61,556 bases of DNA, taken from Desemzia sp045528445 (GTDB lineage Bacteria; Bacillota; Bacilli; Lactobacillales; Carnobacteriaceae). The notes under the pieces were generated by a model, which was not told the DNA's origin, did not search any database, and worked only from the letters and a program-made list of their open reading frames with translations. The DNA lies in NCBI RefSeq assembly GCF_045528445.1, contig NZ_JBGQQU010000019.1, positions 1-61,556 of the forward strand, in the 5' to 3' direction. Of this stretch, positions 50,856-60,752 are shown in pieces (within the stretch, counting starts at the first letter, position 1; every line of letters begins with the position of its first letter). A program made the position numbers and the translations under genes.

Positions 50856-51524
50856 ATGTTTGTCACTATAGGGATCAAATTATTAGTTGGATTAGTTGGT
50901 TTGTTGATTGTTATGCGGACGTTAGGGAAAAAAGCCATGTCTGAAATCACCCCTTTTGATTTGATTTATACACTCGTTTTAGGAGGGATACTTGAAGAGT
51001 CCATTTATGATGATGCTGTCCATGCTGGACATATTTTATTTGCTTTAGCTGTTTGGGGAATGTTGATTTATGGGATAGAAGTATTTGTCCAGAAAAATGA
51101 TGAAATCAATCATATCGTTAAAGGGAAACCCAGCGTTCTTATTCAAAATGGCCAATTGAATGAAGAGGAACTAGGGAAAAATCACATGGAGATGGAACAG
51201 TTACGTGCATTGCTGAGAAGTCAAAATTGTTTTTCTTTGGAAGAAGCCCGCTACGTTATCCTAGAGACGGGTGGAGAAGTGAGCGTGATGAAAAAATCTG
51301 ACGTAGAGTCTATTTTGACCGTCTTACTGATTGATGAAGGCCAGATGGAGGAAAAGACGCTCAAAAGCATTGGAAAAGAAAAAAACTGGTTGTTGGAAGA
51401 ACTGTCGAATGCTGGATATCCAGATCCTGAAAAAATTATCTATGCTGAATGGTCTCAAGAAAATGGATTATACGTTGTTCCTTATTCACAAATCGTTCAC
51501 CAGTCATTGCATATAGATGGATAA
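50856..51524 (+). CDS. DUF421 (YetF-like) membrane protein
   Basis: A 222-residue protein with two to three N-terminal helices (residues 3-22, 36-50, 60-78) and a cytosolic C-terminal domain. RTLGKKAMSEITPFDLIYTLVLGGILEESIYDD, KPSVLIQNGQLNEEELGKNHMEMEQLRALLRSQNCFSLEEARYVILETGGEVSVMKK match the YetF/YrbG (DUF421) family. Function is unknown; the cytosolic domain is often found linked to stress or sporulation in bacilli. TAGGAGGTCG lies upstream of the ATG. Confidence 0.88.
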   Translation: MFVTIGIKLLVGLVGLLIVMRTLGKKAMSEITPFDLIYTLVLGGILEESIYDDAVHAGHILFALAVWGMLIYGIEVFVQKNDEINHIVKGKPSVLIQNGQLNEEELGKNHMEMEQLRALLRSQNCFSLEEARYVILETGGEVSVMKKSDVESILTVLLIDEGQMEEKTLKSIGKEKNWLLEELSNAGYPDPEKIIYAEWSQENGLYVVPYSQIVHQSLHIDG

Positions 51525-51560
51525 ATGAAAAAAGATGGCTATAAAAAAGGAGAGTTTAAC

Positions 51561-52439
51561 ATGCAAAAGATAGTGCCACATCTTTGGTTTGATAAAGAAG
51601 CTGTAGAAGCAGCCGAATTTTACACCTCTTTGTTTGAAGATTCAACAATAGATTCTGTTGTTCAACTTCATGGGACCCCTGCTGGCGATTCAGACACCGT
51701 ATCGTTAACATTACAGGGACAAGATTTCATGTTTATCTCAGCAGGGCCCATTTTCCAATTAAATCCGTCTATTTCCCTCATGGTGAATTGTACTACGAAA
51801 GAAGAAATCAATCATCTATGGAAAGCTTTATCAATAAAAGGGACAGTCTTAATGGATTTAGGCAACTATCCTTTTAATGAGTGGTATGGCTGGATAAATG
51901 ACCGCTATGGTGTTTCATGGCAGCTATTTTATGCAAATCAGCCGTTTGAGCAAAAAATCGTTCCTAATTTGATGTATGCTGGTGAACAAGCTGGAAGAGC
52001 AAAAGAAGCTATTGATTTTTACACGTCTCTATTTGAAAACAGTAAAGTAGAAAACGTTTCTTACTATGATCCTAAAGAGAATCCTGAACAAGACGGTATG
52101 CTGCAGTATGCATCATTTACTTTGGCAGGAAAGGAATTTTCAGCGATGGATAGTGTGGAAGCACATGCGTTTAAATTCAATGAAGCTTTTTCGATATTAG
52201 TGAATTGTGATACGCAAGAGGAAATCGACTTCTTGTGGAACAAACTTTCTGTAGTTCCTGAAGCAGAACAATGCGGGTGGCTGACAGACCGCTTTGGTGT
52301 ATCTTGGCAAATTTCTCCAAGTATTTTAGAGGACTTGATGGACACTAAAGATGAGGAACAAAAGCAACGCGTCACAGATGCCTTTTTGCAAATGAAAAAA
52401 ATGGATATTGCTGAATTGGAAAAAGCTTATAAAGGATAG
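51561..52439 (+). CDS. PhnB-like VOC-fold protein with two domains
   Basis: A 292-residue protein built of two similar PhnB/3-dmu-9_3-mt domains (about 1-135 and 140-290). Each has the sequence FYTSLFE(D/N)S near its start and a WQ(L/I) strand near its end (YGVSWQLFY; FGVSWQISP). VOC-fold proteins bind metal and small molecules, but no catalytic assignment is possible. ATG 51561 has AAAAAGGAGAGT upstream; the longer frame from 51525 lacks a site. Confidence 0.85.
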   Translation: MQKIVPHLWFDKEAVEAAEFYTSLFEDSTIDSVVQLHGTPAGDSDTVSLTLQGQDFMFISAGPIFQLNPSISLMVNCTTKEEINHLWKALSIKGTVLMDLGNYPFNEWYGWINDRYGVSWQLFYANQPFEQKIVPNLMYAGEQAGRAKEAIDFYTSLFENSKVENVSYYDPKENPEQDGMLQYASFTLAGKEFSAMDSVEAHAFKFNEAFSILVNCDTQEEIDFLWNKLSVVPEAEQCGWLTDRFGVSWQISPSILEDLMDTKDEEQKQRVTDAFLQMKKMDIAELEKAYKG

Positions 52440-52478
52440 TAAAGATTTGGCTAGATTCACTAAAGAGTCGATACTATG

Positions 52479-52528
52479 AAAAAAGCCGTCTGGTGCAAAT
52501 GAGCTTTGCGTCAGACGGCTTTTTTTGA
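52479..52528. terminator. Terminator between the PhnB-like and trhO genes
   Basis: AAAAAAGCCGTCTG-GT-GCAAA pairs with TTTGC-GT-CAGACGGCTTTTTT; convergent genes. Confidence 0.88.
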
Positions 52529-52550
52529 TTGGTCAAATGTTCTTTCCTTT

Positions 52551-53516
52551 TTAAACTGTTTCAGGCAATTTTTCGCTGATAGCTGCTAAACGTTCGGCAA
52601 CTTCTTCACGACTTAAATGGTGTTCTTTGACATAGCGGTTTTCTGGAGAAATACGACATTCATGAGAACAACCGCGTAAATGTTTGTGTTCATTTTCTTC
52701 AGAGGTAATAATTTGGCGGTTGCATTTTGGATCGCCACAGTTCACATAACGTTCGCAAGGAGTTCCGTCAAACCAGTCTTTTCCTATAACCACGTGTTCT
52801 TTACGGTTGATTGGGACACTGATGCGTTCGTCAAATACGTACATTTTTCCATCCCATAAGTCTCCTTGAACTTCTGGGTCGGTGCCGTAAGTGTGAATTC
52901 CGCCATGCAATTGGGCAACATCTTCGAAGCCCTCTTTTAATAACCAGCCGGAGAATTTTTCACATCGAATTCCACCTGTACAGTAAGTAACTACTTTTTT
53001 ATCCATAAATTGTTCTTTGTTTTCACGAATCCATTCTGGTAAATCACGGAAATTTTTAATGTCTGGACGTACAGCGCCTCTAAAATGACCTAAGTCAAAT
53101 TCATAGTCATTCCGAGCATCGATGACAACTGTATTTTCGTCCAACAAGGCTTCACGGAATTCTTTTGGCTCTAAGTATTTCCCTGTAGTTTCATTAGGAT
53201 CCACATCATCTTCCAAATTTAATGAGACAATCTCTGGACGGTAACGAACATGCATTTTTTTAAATGCGTGACCTTCAGAGGGATCTATTTTGAAGACCAT
53301 ATCTGAAAAACGGTCATCAGCACGCATAGTATCCATATAGCGTTGAGTAGCCTCAATAGTACCGGAAACAGTACCGTTGATACCTTCTTCAGACACTAGA
53401 ATTCTTCCTTTTAATTCGTTATCTTTACAAAAAGCAAGGTGTTGACGTCTAAATTCTTCTGGCTCTTCGATAGTAGTGTATTTATAATAAAGTAGTACTC
53501 GATAATCCATAGTCAA
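52551..53516 (-). CDS. trhO: tRNA uridine-34 hydroxylase TrhO (rhodanese family)
   Basis: About 321 residues. An N-terminal TrhO domain (about 1-100: YRVLLYYKYTTIEEPEEFRRQH; LKGRILVSEEGINGTVSG) is followed by a rhodanese domain (about 120-220) with the active Cys in VVTYCTGGIRCEKFSGWL, and a C-terminal cysteine-rich part (YVNCGDPKCNRQI; RGCSHECR). The family hydroxylates U34 of tRNA to 5-hydroxyuridine, aiding wobble decoding. TTG 53516 has GGAGG 8 bases upstream; ATG 53510 is the alternative. Confidence 0.92.
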   Translation of the reverse strand: MTMDYRVLLYYKYTTIEEPEEFRRQHLAFCKDNELKGRILVSEEGINGTVSGTIEATQRYMDTMRADDRFSDMVFKIDPSEGHAFKKMHVRYRPEIVSLNLEDDVDPNETTGKYLEPKEFREALLDENTVVIDARNDYEFDLGHFRGAVRPDIKNFRDLPEWIRENKEQFMDKKVVTYCTGGIRCEKFSGWLLKEGFEDVAQLHGGIHTYGTDPEVQGDLWDGKMYVFDERISVPINRKEHVVIGKDWFDGTPCERYVNCGDPKCNRQIITSEENEHKHLRGCSHECRISPENRYVKEHHLSREEVAERLAAISEKLPETV

Positions 53517-53689
53517 TGTTATAACCTCCAAAATATTCACTAAACAATAGGCAAAAACGGTTTACCTATATAAGTCTGCTATTCTAGCAACACATTATAC
53601 ACCATATAAAGAAATAAAATCAAGGACTTGGAAAAAGTGATGAAAAAAAGACATATAAGCAGAAATTCTTAAAAGTAGAGGAAGAAGGA

Positions 53690-54241
53690 ATGAAGATGAA
53701 ACGATGTTCTTGGGCAAAAACAGATTTGCTGAAAGCGTACCACGATAAAGAATGGGGAAAACCATTGCATGATGATGCAAAATTATTTGAACTGCTGATC
53801 CTTGAAACCATGCAAGCAGGATTAAGTTGGGAAACCGTCCTTAAAAAGAGAGAGAACTATCGTCAAGCTATTGATGATTTCAATCCAGATATTATCAAAG
53901 ACTATACTATAGAAAAACAAGCCCAACTTTTAGAAAGTCCTGATATTATTCGCAATCGGTTAAAAGTGAAATCTATTGTGACAAATGCAAAAGCTCTTAT
54001 TGAAGTTCAAAAAGAATGGGGCTCATTTAATCACTATTTATGGAGCTATGTAGATGGACAACCAATTGATCATCAAATTAGGGATGAGTCAGAAGTGCCG
54101 ACACAAAACGAATTGTCACAAAAATTATCGAAAGATTTAAAGAAAAAAGGATTTTCCTTTGTGGGTCCAACCGTTTGTTATGCGTATATGCAAGCTGCTG
54201 GCTTGATGAATGATCATCATATAGAGTGTGCGTTTAAGTAG
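53690..54241 (+). CDS. tag: DNA-3-methyladenine glycosylase I
   Basis: A 183-residue base-excision repair enzyme. RCSWAKTDLLKAYHDKEWGKPLHDDAKLFELLILETMQAGLSWETVLKKRENYRQAIDDFNP is the Tag signature, and the zinc-snap residues are Cys near the start (RCSW) and the C-terminal NDHHIECAF. It removes 3-methyladenine from alkylated DNA. GAGGAAGAAGG is just upstream; ATG 53690 or 53696 could be used. Divergent from trhO. Confidence 0.93.
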   Translation: MKMKRCSWAKTDLLKAYHDKEWGKPLHDDAKLFELLILETMQAGLSWETVLKKRENYRQAIDDFNPDIIKDYTIEKQAQLLESPDIIRNRLKVKSIVTNAKALIEVQKEWGSFNHYLWSYVDGQPIDHQIRDESEVPTQNELSQKLSKDLKKKGFSFVGPTVCYAYMQAAGLMNDHHIECAFK

Positions 54242-54321
54242 TTTGGGAGAAAAGCAATAAAAAAGGAAAATAAAAGTTTTTTTTTGATGGAGTTGTGACT
54301 GAATTTCGACAAATGAGCTGT

Positions 54322-54375
54322 TAATCATTCTGTAATATTGACGTTACATTGCTGATATATAAGGTATGCTATACT
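54322..54375 (+). promoter_or_regulatory. Putative WalR-like box and promoter of the NlpC/P60 hydrolase gene
   Basis: TAATCATTCTGTAATATTG (54322-54340) is identical to 5959-5977 upstream of the M23 hydrolase. Here it continues as TGTAATATTGACGTTACA (54331-54348), with TGTAAT-N5-CGTTAC fitting the WalR direct repeat TGTWAH-N5-TGTWAH at 11 of 12 positions. An extended -10, TGCTATACT, lies at 54367-54375. Confidence 0.55.
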
Positions 54376-54453
54376 TCGTTTATCGTAAAAAGGATTCCAG
54401 AAGGATACCTTGACTTTGAAAGAAGTAAAACAACCGTTGGAGGAGAAGATTCT

Positions 54454-55974
54454 GTGAAAAAGAAATTTGTAACTATCGCATTATTAGGAACGATGACATT
54501 TAGCTCCCTTATTTTACCAACTCAAGTCGCAGCTGAACAATACACTGATAAGATTGAAGAAGCTCAAAAAGAAGCTGAAAATACTCAATTATTGATCAAT
54601 GAAAAAAATACTCAATTAAACCAAATTCAATCTCAAGTTTCTACAACTGAAAGTGAATTAAAAACTATTACAAATAATATCACCAATAATGAAGAAAAAA
54701 CTGCTGCACTAGCCAAAGATATTGAAGCAGCTCAAAAAGAAATGCAAACATTAAAAGATGAAATCGAAGTGCTGGAAGCAAAAATAGCTGAACGAAATGA
54801 AAAGTTAAAAGAACAAGCACGAACAGTTCAAACTAGTGGATACAGTCAAAATTACATAGATTTTATCCTTGAATCAGAATCTTTAGCCGATATCATCGGA
54901 AGAATTGATGTAGTAACAGACTTAGTAGATGCAAATAAAAGTTTAGTTCAAGAACAAATTGCCGATCAAGAAGCTGTAGTAAAGAAAACTGAACAAACAG
55001 AACAAAAGATCAACCAACAAAATGCAATTGCTATGGAATTAGAGCAAACTCGTTCAGAAATGGATCAACAATTACTAGAAAAAGAAGTGTTGGTTGCTCA
55101 ATTAGCTATGGAAAAGGCCACTACTGAAGAAGATATTTCTGCATTCCTTGCTCAAAAAGAAGCTGCTGAACAAGAAGTCGCTCAATTTACGAGCATTCAA
55201 GCAGAAGCAGAAGCTCAATTACAAAAAGAAGAAGAAGAGCGTCTTGCTGCTGAAGCTGAAGAAGCAGCGCAAATTGCAGCCGCTGAGCAAGAAGAAAGTA
55301 CAGCTAGTTCTGAAGAGACTGTTCAAGAAGAGTCTGTTGCAGCGACTGTATCAGAAACAACTGAAGCCGTGAATACAGAATCAAATGCAAGTTCAACTAC
55401 AGAAACTGCATCTCCATCTTCTCAAAATAACAATCAAGCAAGCCAAGCAGCAGCTCAAAAAGCTGAAGCTCAAGAAAAGGCACAAGCTGAAAGAGAACAG
55501 CAAGCTAAAGAACAAAGAGAGCGCGAAAAAGCACAACAAGCAGCTCAAAAAGCAAAAGAAGAAGCTGAGAAGGAAAAAGAACAAGAAAAAGCACCAGTGG
55601 TATCCAGCGGAAGTGTATTACAAGTTGCTGGCAGCCTAACTGGTCAAGGAATACCTTATCGCTGGGGTGGAAAGTCAACTAGTGGATTCGATTGTTCTGG
55701 ATTTACGCAATATGTTTTTGCAAAAGCCGGAAAATCTATTCCAAGTAACTCAAGAGCTCAATATACTTCATCAACTAAAGTAACAAGCCCTCAACCAGGA
55801 GACTTAGTATTCTTTAGTAACAATGGCAGTCCAAGTGGAATCTTCCATGTAACTATTTATACAGGTAATGGAAGTATGGTTGGATCTCAATCAAGCACTG
55901 GTCCAGCTTATGTAAGCAACTTCAAATCTAATGTATATTGGGGTAATTTTACAGTATTCTATGGTAGATATTAA
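54454..55974 (+). CDS. Secreted coiled-coil peptidoglycan hydrolase with NlpC/P60 domain
   Basis: A 506-residue exported protein. Residues 1-27 are a signal peptide (cleavage after QVAA), about 28-270 a PcsB/CwlO-type coiled coil, about 270-385 a low-complexity Ala/Glu/Ser/Gln linker, and about 390-506 an NlpC/P60 cysteine peptidase. The catalytic Cys is in FDCSGFTQY and the His in FHVTIYTG. It resembles SagA of enterococci and PcsB of streptococci and should cut gamma-D-Glu-diamino acid or cross-link bonds. GTG 54454 has GGAGGAGAAG upstream. The shared upstream motif with the 6.1-kb hydrolase suggests joint regulation. Confidence 0.9.
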   Translation: MKKKFVTIALLGTMTFSSLILPTQVAAEQYTDKIEEAQKEAENTQLLINEKNTQLNQIQSQVSTTESELKTITNNITNNEEKTAALAKDIEAAQKEMQTLKDEIEVLEAKIAERNEKLKEQARTVQTSGYSQNYIDFILESESLADIIGRIDVVTDLVDANKSLVQEQIADQEAVVKKTEQTEQKINQQNAIAMELEQTRSEMDQQLLEKEVLVAQLAMEKATTEEDISAFLAQKEAAEQEVAQFTSIQAEAEAQLQKEEEERLAAEAEEAAQIAAAEQEESTASSEETVQEESVAATVSETTEAVNTESNASSTTETASPSSQNNNQASQAAAQKAEAQEKAQAEREQQAKEQREREKAQQAAQKAKEEAEKEKEQEKAPVVSSGSVLQVAGSLTGQGIPYRWGGKSTSGFDCSGFTQYVFAKAGKSIPSNSRAQYTSSTKVTSPQPGDLVFFSNNGSPSGIFHVTIYTGNGSMVGSQSSTGPAYVSNFKSNVYWGNFTVFYGRY

Positions 55975-56000
55975 AATAGAGCTAAATAATATGTAAAAAA

Positions 56001-56048
56001 GAGACGTATAAAAAGAAGAGTTTAAAACTTCTTTTTATGCGTCTTTTC
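56001..56048 (+). terminator. Terminator after the NlpC/P60 gene
   Basis: GACGTATAAAAAGAAG pairs with CTTCTTTTTATGCGTC and is followed by TTTTCT. Confidence 0.82.
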
Positions 56049-56129
56049 TAGCATTAAAGTAGCTATACAAATCTAAAATGCGTAAAATAGAATTATACAA
56101 GTTTTGAAATGATAAATGAGGTGATGTGA

Positions 56130-57047
56130 ATGGGTGAAGCAGTATTGATCGTAAATCCTTCATCGGGTAATGAACAAGCTGAAAATTTAGCAGGTGCAGT
56201 TGAAAAAAAATTATCAGGGATCTATGATAAAGTAACCGTTAAGTTTACGGAAAAAGGCGGAGATGCTGCTTACTTTGCCAGAACAGCAGCTGAGGAAGGG
56301 ATAGCAGCTGTTTTTGTAATGGGGGGAGATGGGACAGTAAATGAAGGCATAAATGGATTAGCAGAACAAGAATATAGGCCCGACTTTAGTTTTATTCCTT
56401 TAGGAACAGTAAATGATTTAGCCAGAGCATTAGGGATTCCTCTAGATCCTGAAGAAGCAATCGCTCGGTTGGATACTTTAGAGAGAAAACAGTTGGATAT
56501 TGGTAAAATCAATGACCATTATTTTGCGAATGTTGTGGCTATTGGGTCTATTCCAAAAGCAGTACAAGGGGTCGATGTAGAACAAAAGACTAAACTAGGG
56601 CCTTTAGCTTATTTTTTAGAAGGAACAAAAGCTCTTAGTACTAATGAAGCTTACACTTTTGAATTGGATTTGGATGAAGAAAAAATTTTGCAAGAATCTA
56701 TTCTGGTCTTAGTAGCTCTAACCAATTCAGTAGGAGGATTTGAGTCATTATTGCCTAATGCAAGTACAGATGATGGGTATTTGCATTTGTTGGCATTAAA
56801 AGGAAAAACAGTTATCGATAAGCTGAAAGTGATTCCAAAAATATTTACTGGTAAAGCAATTGAGGATGAAAAAGTTATTTACCGAAAATTTAAAACAGGA
56901 ACGATCCAAATAAAGGAAACGAAAGAATTAGTAGCAAATGTCGATGGTGACGAAGGTGATTCTTTACCTCTGACATTGCAAGTATTGCCGCAGCATTTAA
57001 CGGTATTGGTACCTAAATCTTCAAATAAGGCTACTGAAAAAAAATAA
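56130..57047 (+). CDS. Diacylglycerol kinase-family lipid kinase
   Basis: A 305-residue kinase of the DagK/YegS fold. Motifs are LIVNPSSGNEQAE (phosphate loop), VMGGDGTVNEGINGL (catalytic GGDGT) and PLGTVNDLARALG. It probably phosphorylates diacylglycerol to recycle lipids from teichoic acid synthesis (DgkB-like), though other lipid substrates are possible. GAGGTGATGTGA precedes the ATG. It is monocistronic. Confidence 0.88.
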   Translation: MGEAVLIVNPSSGNEQAENLAGAVEKKLSGIYDKVTVKFTEKGGDAAYFARTAAEEGIAAVFVMGGDGTVNEGINGLAEQEYRPDFSFIPLGTVNDLARALGIPLDPEEAIARLDTLERKQLDIGKINDHYFANVVAIGSIPKAVQGVDVEQKTKLGPLAYFLEGTKALSTNEAYTFELDLDEEKILQESILVLVALTNSVGGFESLLPNASTDDGYLHLLALKGKTVIDKLKVIPKIFTGKAIEDEKVIYRKFKTGTIQIKETKELVANVDGDEGDSLPLTLQVLPQHLTVLVPKSSNKATEKK

Positions 57048-57098
57048 AACTAAGACCACCTATCAAGAAATAGCTTGATAGGTGGTCTTAGTTTTTAT
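57046..57098. terminator. Terminator between the lipid kinase and oligoendopeptidase genes
   Basis: AAAACTAAGACCACCTATC and its exact complement form a stem of about 22 bp with T5; convergent genes share it. Confidence 0.9.
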
Positions 57099-57106
57099 TT
57101 AAAACA

Positions 57107-58918
57107 TTATTTTAGATAACGTTCGGTCAATTCCAAGAAAGTTTCCACATCTTGTTTCACTAAAGAAATACCTGCTTGCCAAAAGTCTGGTTTTGTTAAA
57201 TCGACATTCAGGTGTTTTTGAGCTAATTCTTCAGTGGTCATACGGCCAGTATCTCTCAGTAAGCCGATGTATTTATCTTCAAAACCTGCTCCATCTTCTA
57301 CAGAGCTGTTGTAAATACCTAAGCTGAACAGGTATCCAAAAGTGTATGGGAAGTTGTAGAAAGAAACATCTGAGATATAAAAGTGCAATTTACTGGCCCA
57401 GAAAGTAGGGTGATAATTGCTTAGAGCACCTTGATAAGCTTCTTTTTGAGCTTCTTTCATTAATTCTGAAATGCGTTCATCAGTTACGATACCTTGTTGT
57501 CTTTCTTCATAAAAATGAGATTCAAACAAGAAACGAGCATGGATGTTCAAGAACATGGCTAAAGCGTTTTGCATTTTGCTGTCTAATAATGTTATTTTAT
57601 CTTCTTTTGTTTTAGCATCTTTGACCGTAGCATCTGAAACGACGAGTTCTGCAAATGTAGAAGCTGTTTCAGCAACATTCATGGCATATTGTTGGTTCAT
57701 TGCCGGCAGATCTTTCATCACATCGCTATGGAAAGCATGGCCTAATTCATGAGCAAGGGTAGCTACTTCATTAGCAGATTCAGAATACGTCATAAAAATA
57801 CGTGATTCTTTGCTTTCTGGAAGACTTGAACAATAACCGCCGGGAGCTTTTCCAGGACGATCTTCCACCTCAATCCATTGATTATCGAAGGCTTGTTGAG
57901 CAAAATCAGCCATTTTAGGACTAAATTTACGGAAGTTTTCTACTACGAAATCAGCACCTTCATCATAAGGATATTTTTTCGGTTTAGCATCTCCGACAAT
58001 AACAGGAGCTTCGATATCTTGCCAAGCTAACTGATTTTTTCCTAATAATTGAGCTTTCCGATTTAAGTAGTCGACAAAAGGTTGTTTGTTATCGCTAATA
58101 GCTTTCCACATAGCGTCCAACGTCTCACGTTTCATACGGTTGTATTCCAACGGTTTCTTTAAAAAATCTGTAATACCGTGTGCTTTATAATTCGCTAAAC
58201 GGAACCCAGACAAGTGATTCAACGTGTCAGAAAACAGAGCAGATTGTGAACTCCATGCTTTTTCCCAATTTTCAAAGAGCTGTTCACGAACGGCTGGATC
58301 TGGATCGCCGTACATTTTATTCTGTGCTTGTCCAGCTGACAAGTAAATAATTGTTCCATCTTTTTCCTTAAAAGGGATTTCTATTTGAGCTACTAGAGAA
58401 TCATAGTGATTGCTCCAACCTTGAAAACCATCGATGGATAAATCATTGATCAACTTTTCTTCTTGTTCACTTAAGAGGTCTTTTCCCTCCGACCGTGTTT
58501 CACTCAAAACGAATTCAACAGGCTTAAAAGCAGGTAATTGAATCAATTGCGCCCAATCCGTATCAGAAATTTGTACAAATTTTTTCGTCAAGATAGTTTG
58601 AGCTGTTTGATAGCGACTTGTAACAGCGAAAATCTTTCCAAATAAAGCTCCCGCTTGTTTATTGTTGACGTCTTCTGAACGAAGAGCTTCAATAAAGGTA
58701 TAAGTTTGTGAGATTCCATCCATTAAAGCATTCTGTACCTTCAATAATTTTTCTAAGGCCGTGTAGTTAGGGCTGTCTGCCTCTGGATTCCATTCTTTAG
58801 CAGAGTTGGTTAGTTCAGTTGCTTGTTTGTCTAATAAAGCTAATTTGTCTTGTAATGCAGCAGATTCGCTTCCTCCAGGGAAAATAGATTCTAAGTCCCA
58901 AGTTAAACTGTATTTCAT
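57107..58918 (-). CDS. M3 oligoendopeptidase (PepF family), copy 2
   Basis: A 603-residue zinc peptidase. The zinc motif is HELGHAFHS in EVATLAHELGHAF (about residue 390), followed by the third ligand Glu in NVAETASTFAEL. It belongs to the PepF/M3 clade that cleaves oligopeptides in the cytosol. It lies 22 bases downstream of a paralogue of equal length and very similar sequence throughout, so a tandem duplication is certain. AAAGGACTG precedes the ATG. Confidence 0.92.
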   Translation of the reverse strand: MKYSLTWDLESIFPGGSESAALQDKLALLDKQATELTNSAKEWNPEADSPNYTALEKLLKVQNALMDGISQTYTFIEALRSEDVNNKQAGALFGKIFAVTSRYQTAQTILTKKFVQISDTDWAQLIQLPAFKPVEFVLSETRSEGKDLLSEQEEKLINDLSIDGFQGWSNHYDSLVAQIEIPFKEKDGTIIYLSAGQAQNKMYGDPDPAVREQLFENWEKAWSSQSALFSDTLNHLSGFRLANYKAHGITDFLKKPLEYNRMKRETLDAMWKAISDNKQPFVDYLNRKAQLLGKNQLAWQDIEAPVIVGDAKPKKYPYDEGADFVVENFRKFSPKMADFAQQAFDNQWIEVEDRPGKAPGGYCSSLPESKESRIFMTYSESANEVATLAHELGHAFHSDVMKDLPAMNQQYAMNVAETASTFAELVVSDATVKDAKTKEDKITLLDSKMQNALAMFLNIHARFLFESHFYEERQQGIVTDERISELMKEAQKEAYQGALSNYHPTFWASKLHFYISDVSFYNFPYTFGYLFSLGIYNSSVEDGAGFEDKYIGLLRDTGRMTTEELAQKHLNVDLTKPDFWQAGISLVKQDVETFLELTERYLK

Positions 58919-58940
58919 AGTGAACAGTCCTTTCGATAAG

Positions 58941-60752
58941 TTAATGAGTATATTTTTCTGTCATTGCCATAAATGTATGAATATCATTTGCAATCAAATT
59001 GATTCCATGCTGCCAAAAGTCAGGCTGAGTCAAATCAACACTTAAATGTTTTTGAGCCAGATCCTCAGTAGTCATAGAACCCGTGTCTTGCAATAAGGAA
59101 ATGTATTGTTCTTCAAACTCTGTTCCTTCATTTAAGGATTTGGCGTAGATTCCCATACTGAACAAGTAGCCAAATGTATAAGGGAAATTGTAGAAAGGTA
59201 CTCCAGTATTGTAAAAATGCAGCTTGCTTGCCCAAAAAGCAGGGTGGTAGTCACTTAAACTATTTTCAAAAGCTTCTTTTTGAGCAGCTTCCATCAACTC
59301 GTTTAAGCGATCTTCAGTAACAATGCCTTCTTGGCGTTCTTTATAGAAATGAGTTTCAAAAAGGTAACGTGCTTGAATATTCATAAACATCGTAGCCGCA
59401 CGTTGAATCTTGCTGTCTAATAAATTGATTTTTTCTTCTTCGCTTTGAGCTTCTTGAACGGTCGCATCTGCAACGATGAGTTCTGCGAAAGTAGAAGCCG
59501 TTTCTGCAACGTTCATAGCATAACCGCGATTCAAAGCTGGTAATTCACGCATCACACTGCTATGGAAAGCATGTCCTAGTTCATGAGCTAAAGTGGATAC
59601 TTCGTTTGGAGACTCTGCATAAGTCATAAATATCCTTGATTCACCCGACTCAGGTAAATTGGCGCAATACCCGCCAGGACGTTTTCCACCTCGGTTTTCT
59701 GCTTCTATCCAACTGTGATCAAAAGCGTATTGAGCAAAATCAGCCATTTTTCCACTGAATTTCCGGAAATTTTCTACGATAAAGTCTGCCCCTTTATCGA
59801 AAGGATACCGTTGAGGTGCATAATCACCTAATAAAACGGGCGCTTCTACATCTGCCCATGAAAGCTGATTTTTGCCGAGCAAAGCAGCTTTGCGATTTAA
59901 GTAGTCTACGACAATGGATTTATTGGTATTGATCGTCTCCCACATAGTATCTAAAGTAGCTTTGCTCATACGGTTGTATTCCAATGGCCGTTTCATAAAG
60001 TCTGTTACGCCATGCGCTTTATAATTTGCTAAACGAAAACCGGCTAAATGATTTAGAGAATCAGAAAACAAAGGAGCTTTTTTGCTCCAGACTTTTTCCC
60101 ACTCCGTAAATAGTTGCTGACGAACGGCTGTATCTGGGTCAGACTCCATTTTATTCTGAGCTTGCCCAGCGGAAAGCTGCGTGATACTACCGTCTTTTTC
60201 CGTAAAAGGAATGGAGATAGTGGCAACGATAGAGTTATAATGATCACCCCAGCCATTAAATCCATCCAAGGATAAACTATTGATCAAAGCTTCTTCCTCT
60301 TCACTTAATAATTCTTTCCCTTGAGTCCGATCTTCGTTTAAGACGAAAGCAACTTCATTAAACGGAGGTTGTGAAATCAGTTTTTCCCATTCACTATCTG
60401 GGATAGCCACTGTCTTTTTCGTTAAAACAGTCAGTACAGTAGAAAAAGAGCTGCGTATCTCAGTAATCTTTCCGTAAACAGCACCGGCTTGTTTATCGGT
60501 AACATCAGCAGACATTAGACCGCGAATAAAGGTACTGGACTCGCTCAAACCAAAAGAGAGTGCTTCCTGTAAGGTTAAAATATCTTTTAGCTCCGTGTAT
60601 AATGGTTGATCATTCTTCCATTCCCAATCGGTTATTTTCTGAGAAAAATCTGTTAACTGCTGTTTCATGAGCTGGATTTTCTCTTGCAAATCGGCGGATG
60701 AACTTCCACCGGAAAAAACAGAGTCCATGTCCCAGTTAATATTATATTTCAT
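58941..60752 (-). CDS. M3 oligoendopeptidase (PepF family), copy 1
   Basis: A 603-residue paralogue of the next gene. The zinc motif HELGHAFHSSV lies in EVSTLAHELGHAF, with NVAETASTFAEL as in the other copy. Both start MKYxxxWDxxSxFxGGS and end in a similar helix. Differences are spread along the length, so the duplication is not recent. It is upstream in a two-gene operon, with AAAGGAAG before the ATG. Confidence 0.92.
   Translation of the reverse strand: MKYNINWDMDSVFSGGSSSADLQEKIQLMKQQLTDFSQKITDWEWKNDQPLYTELKDILTLQEALSFGLSESSTFIRGLMSADVTDKQAGAVYGKITEIRSSFSTVLTVLTKKTVAIPDSEWEKLISQPPFNEVAFVLNEDRTQGKELLSEEEEALINSLSLDGFNGWGDHYNSIVATISIPFTEKDGSITQLSAGQAQNKMESDPDTAVRQQLFTEWEKVWSKKAPLFSDSLNHLAGFRLANYKAHGVTDFMKRPLEYNRMSKATLDTMWETINTNKSIVVDYLNRKAALLGKNQLSWADVEAPVLLGDYAPQRYPFDKGADFIVENFRKFSGKMADFAQYAFDHSWIEAENRGGKRPGGYCANLPESGESRIFMTYAESPNEVSTLAHELGHAFHSSVMRELPALNRGYAMNVAETASTFAELIVADATVQEAQSEEEKINLLDSKIQRAATMFMNIQARYLFETHFYKERQEGIVTEDRLNELMEAAQKEAFENSLSDYHPAFWASKLHFYNTGVPFYNFPYTFGYLFSMGIYAKSLNEGTEFEEQYISLLQDTGSMTTEDLAQKHLSVDLTQPDFWQHGINLIANDIHTFMAMTEKYTH

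Noticed and set aside
55148..55639. Lysine/leucine-rich frames inside the NlpC/P60 gene
   Set aside because: They are shadows of the repetitive linker codons in other frames.
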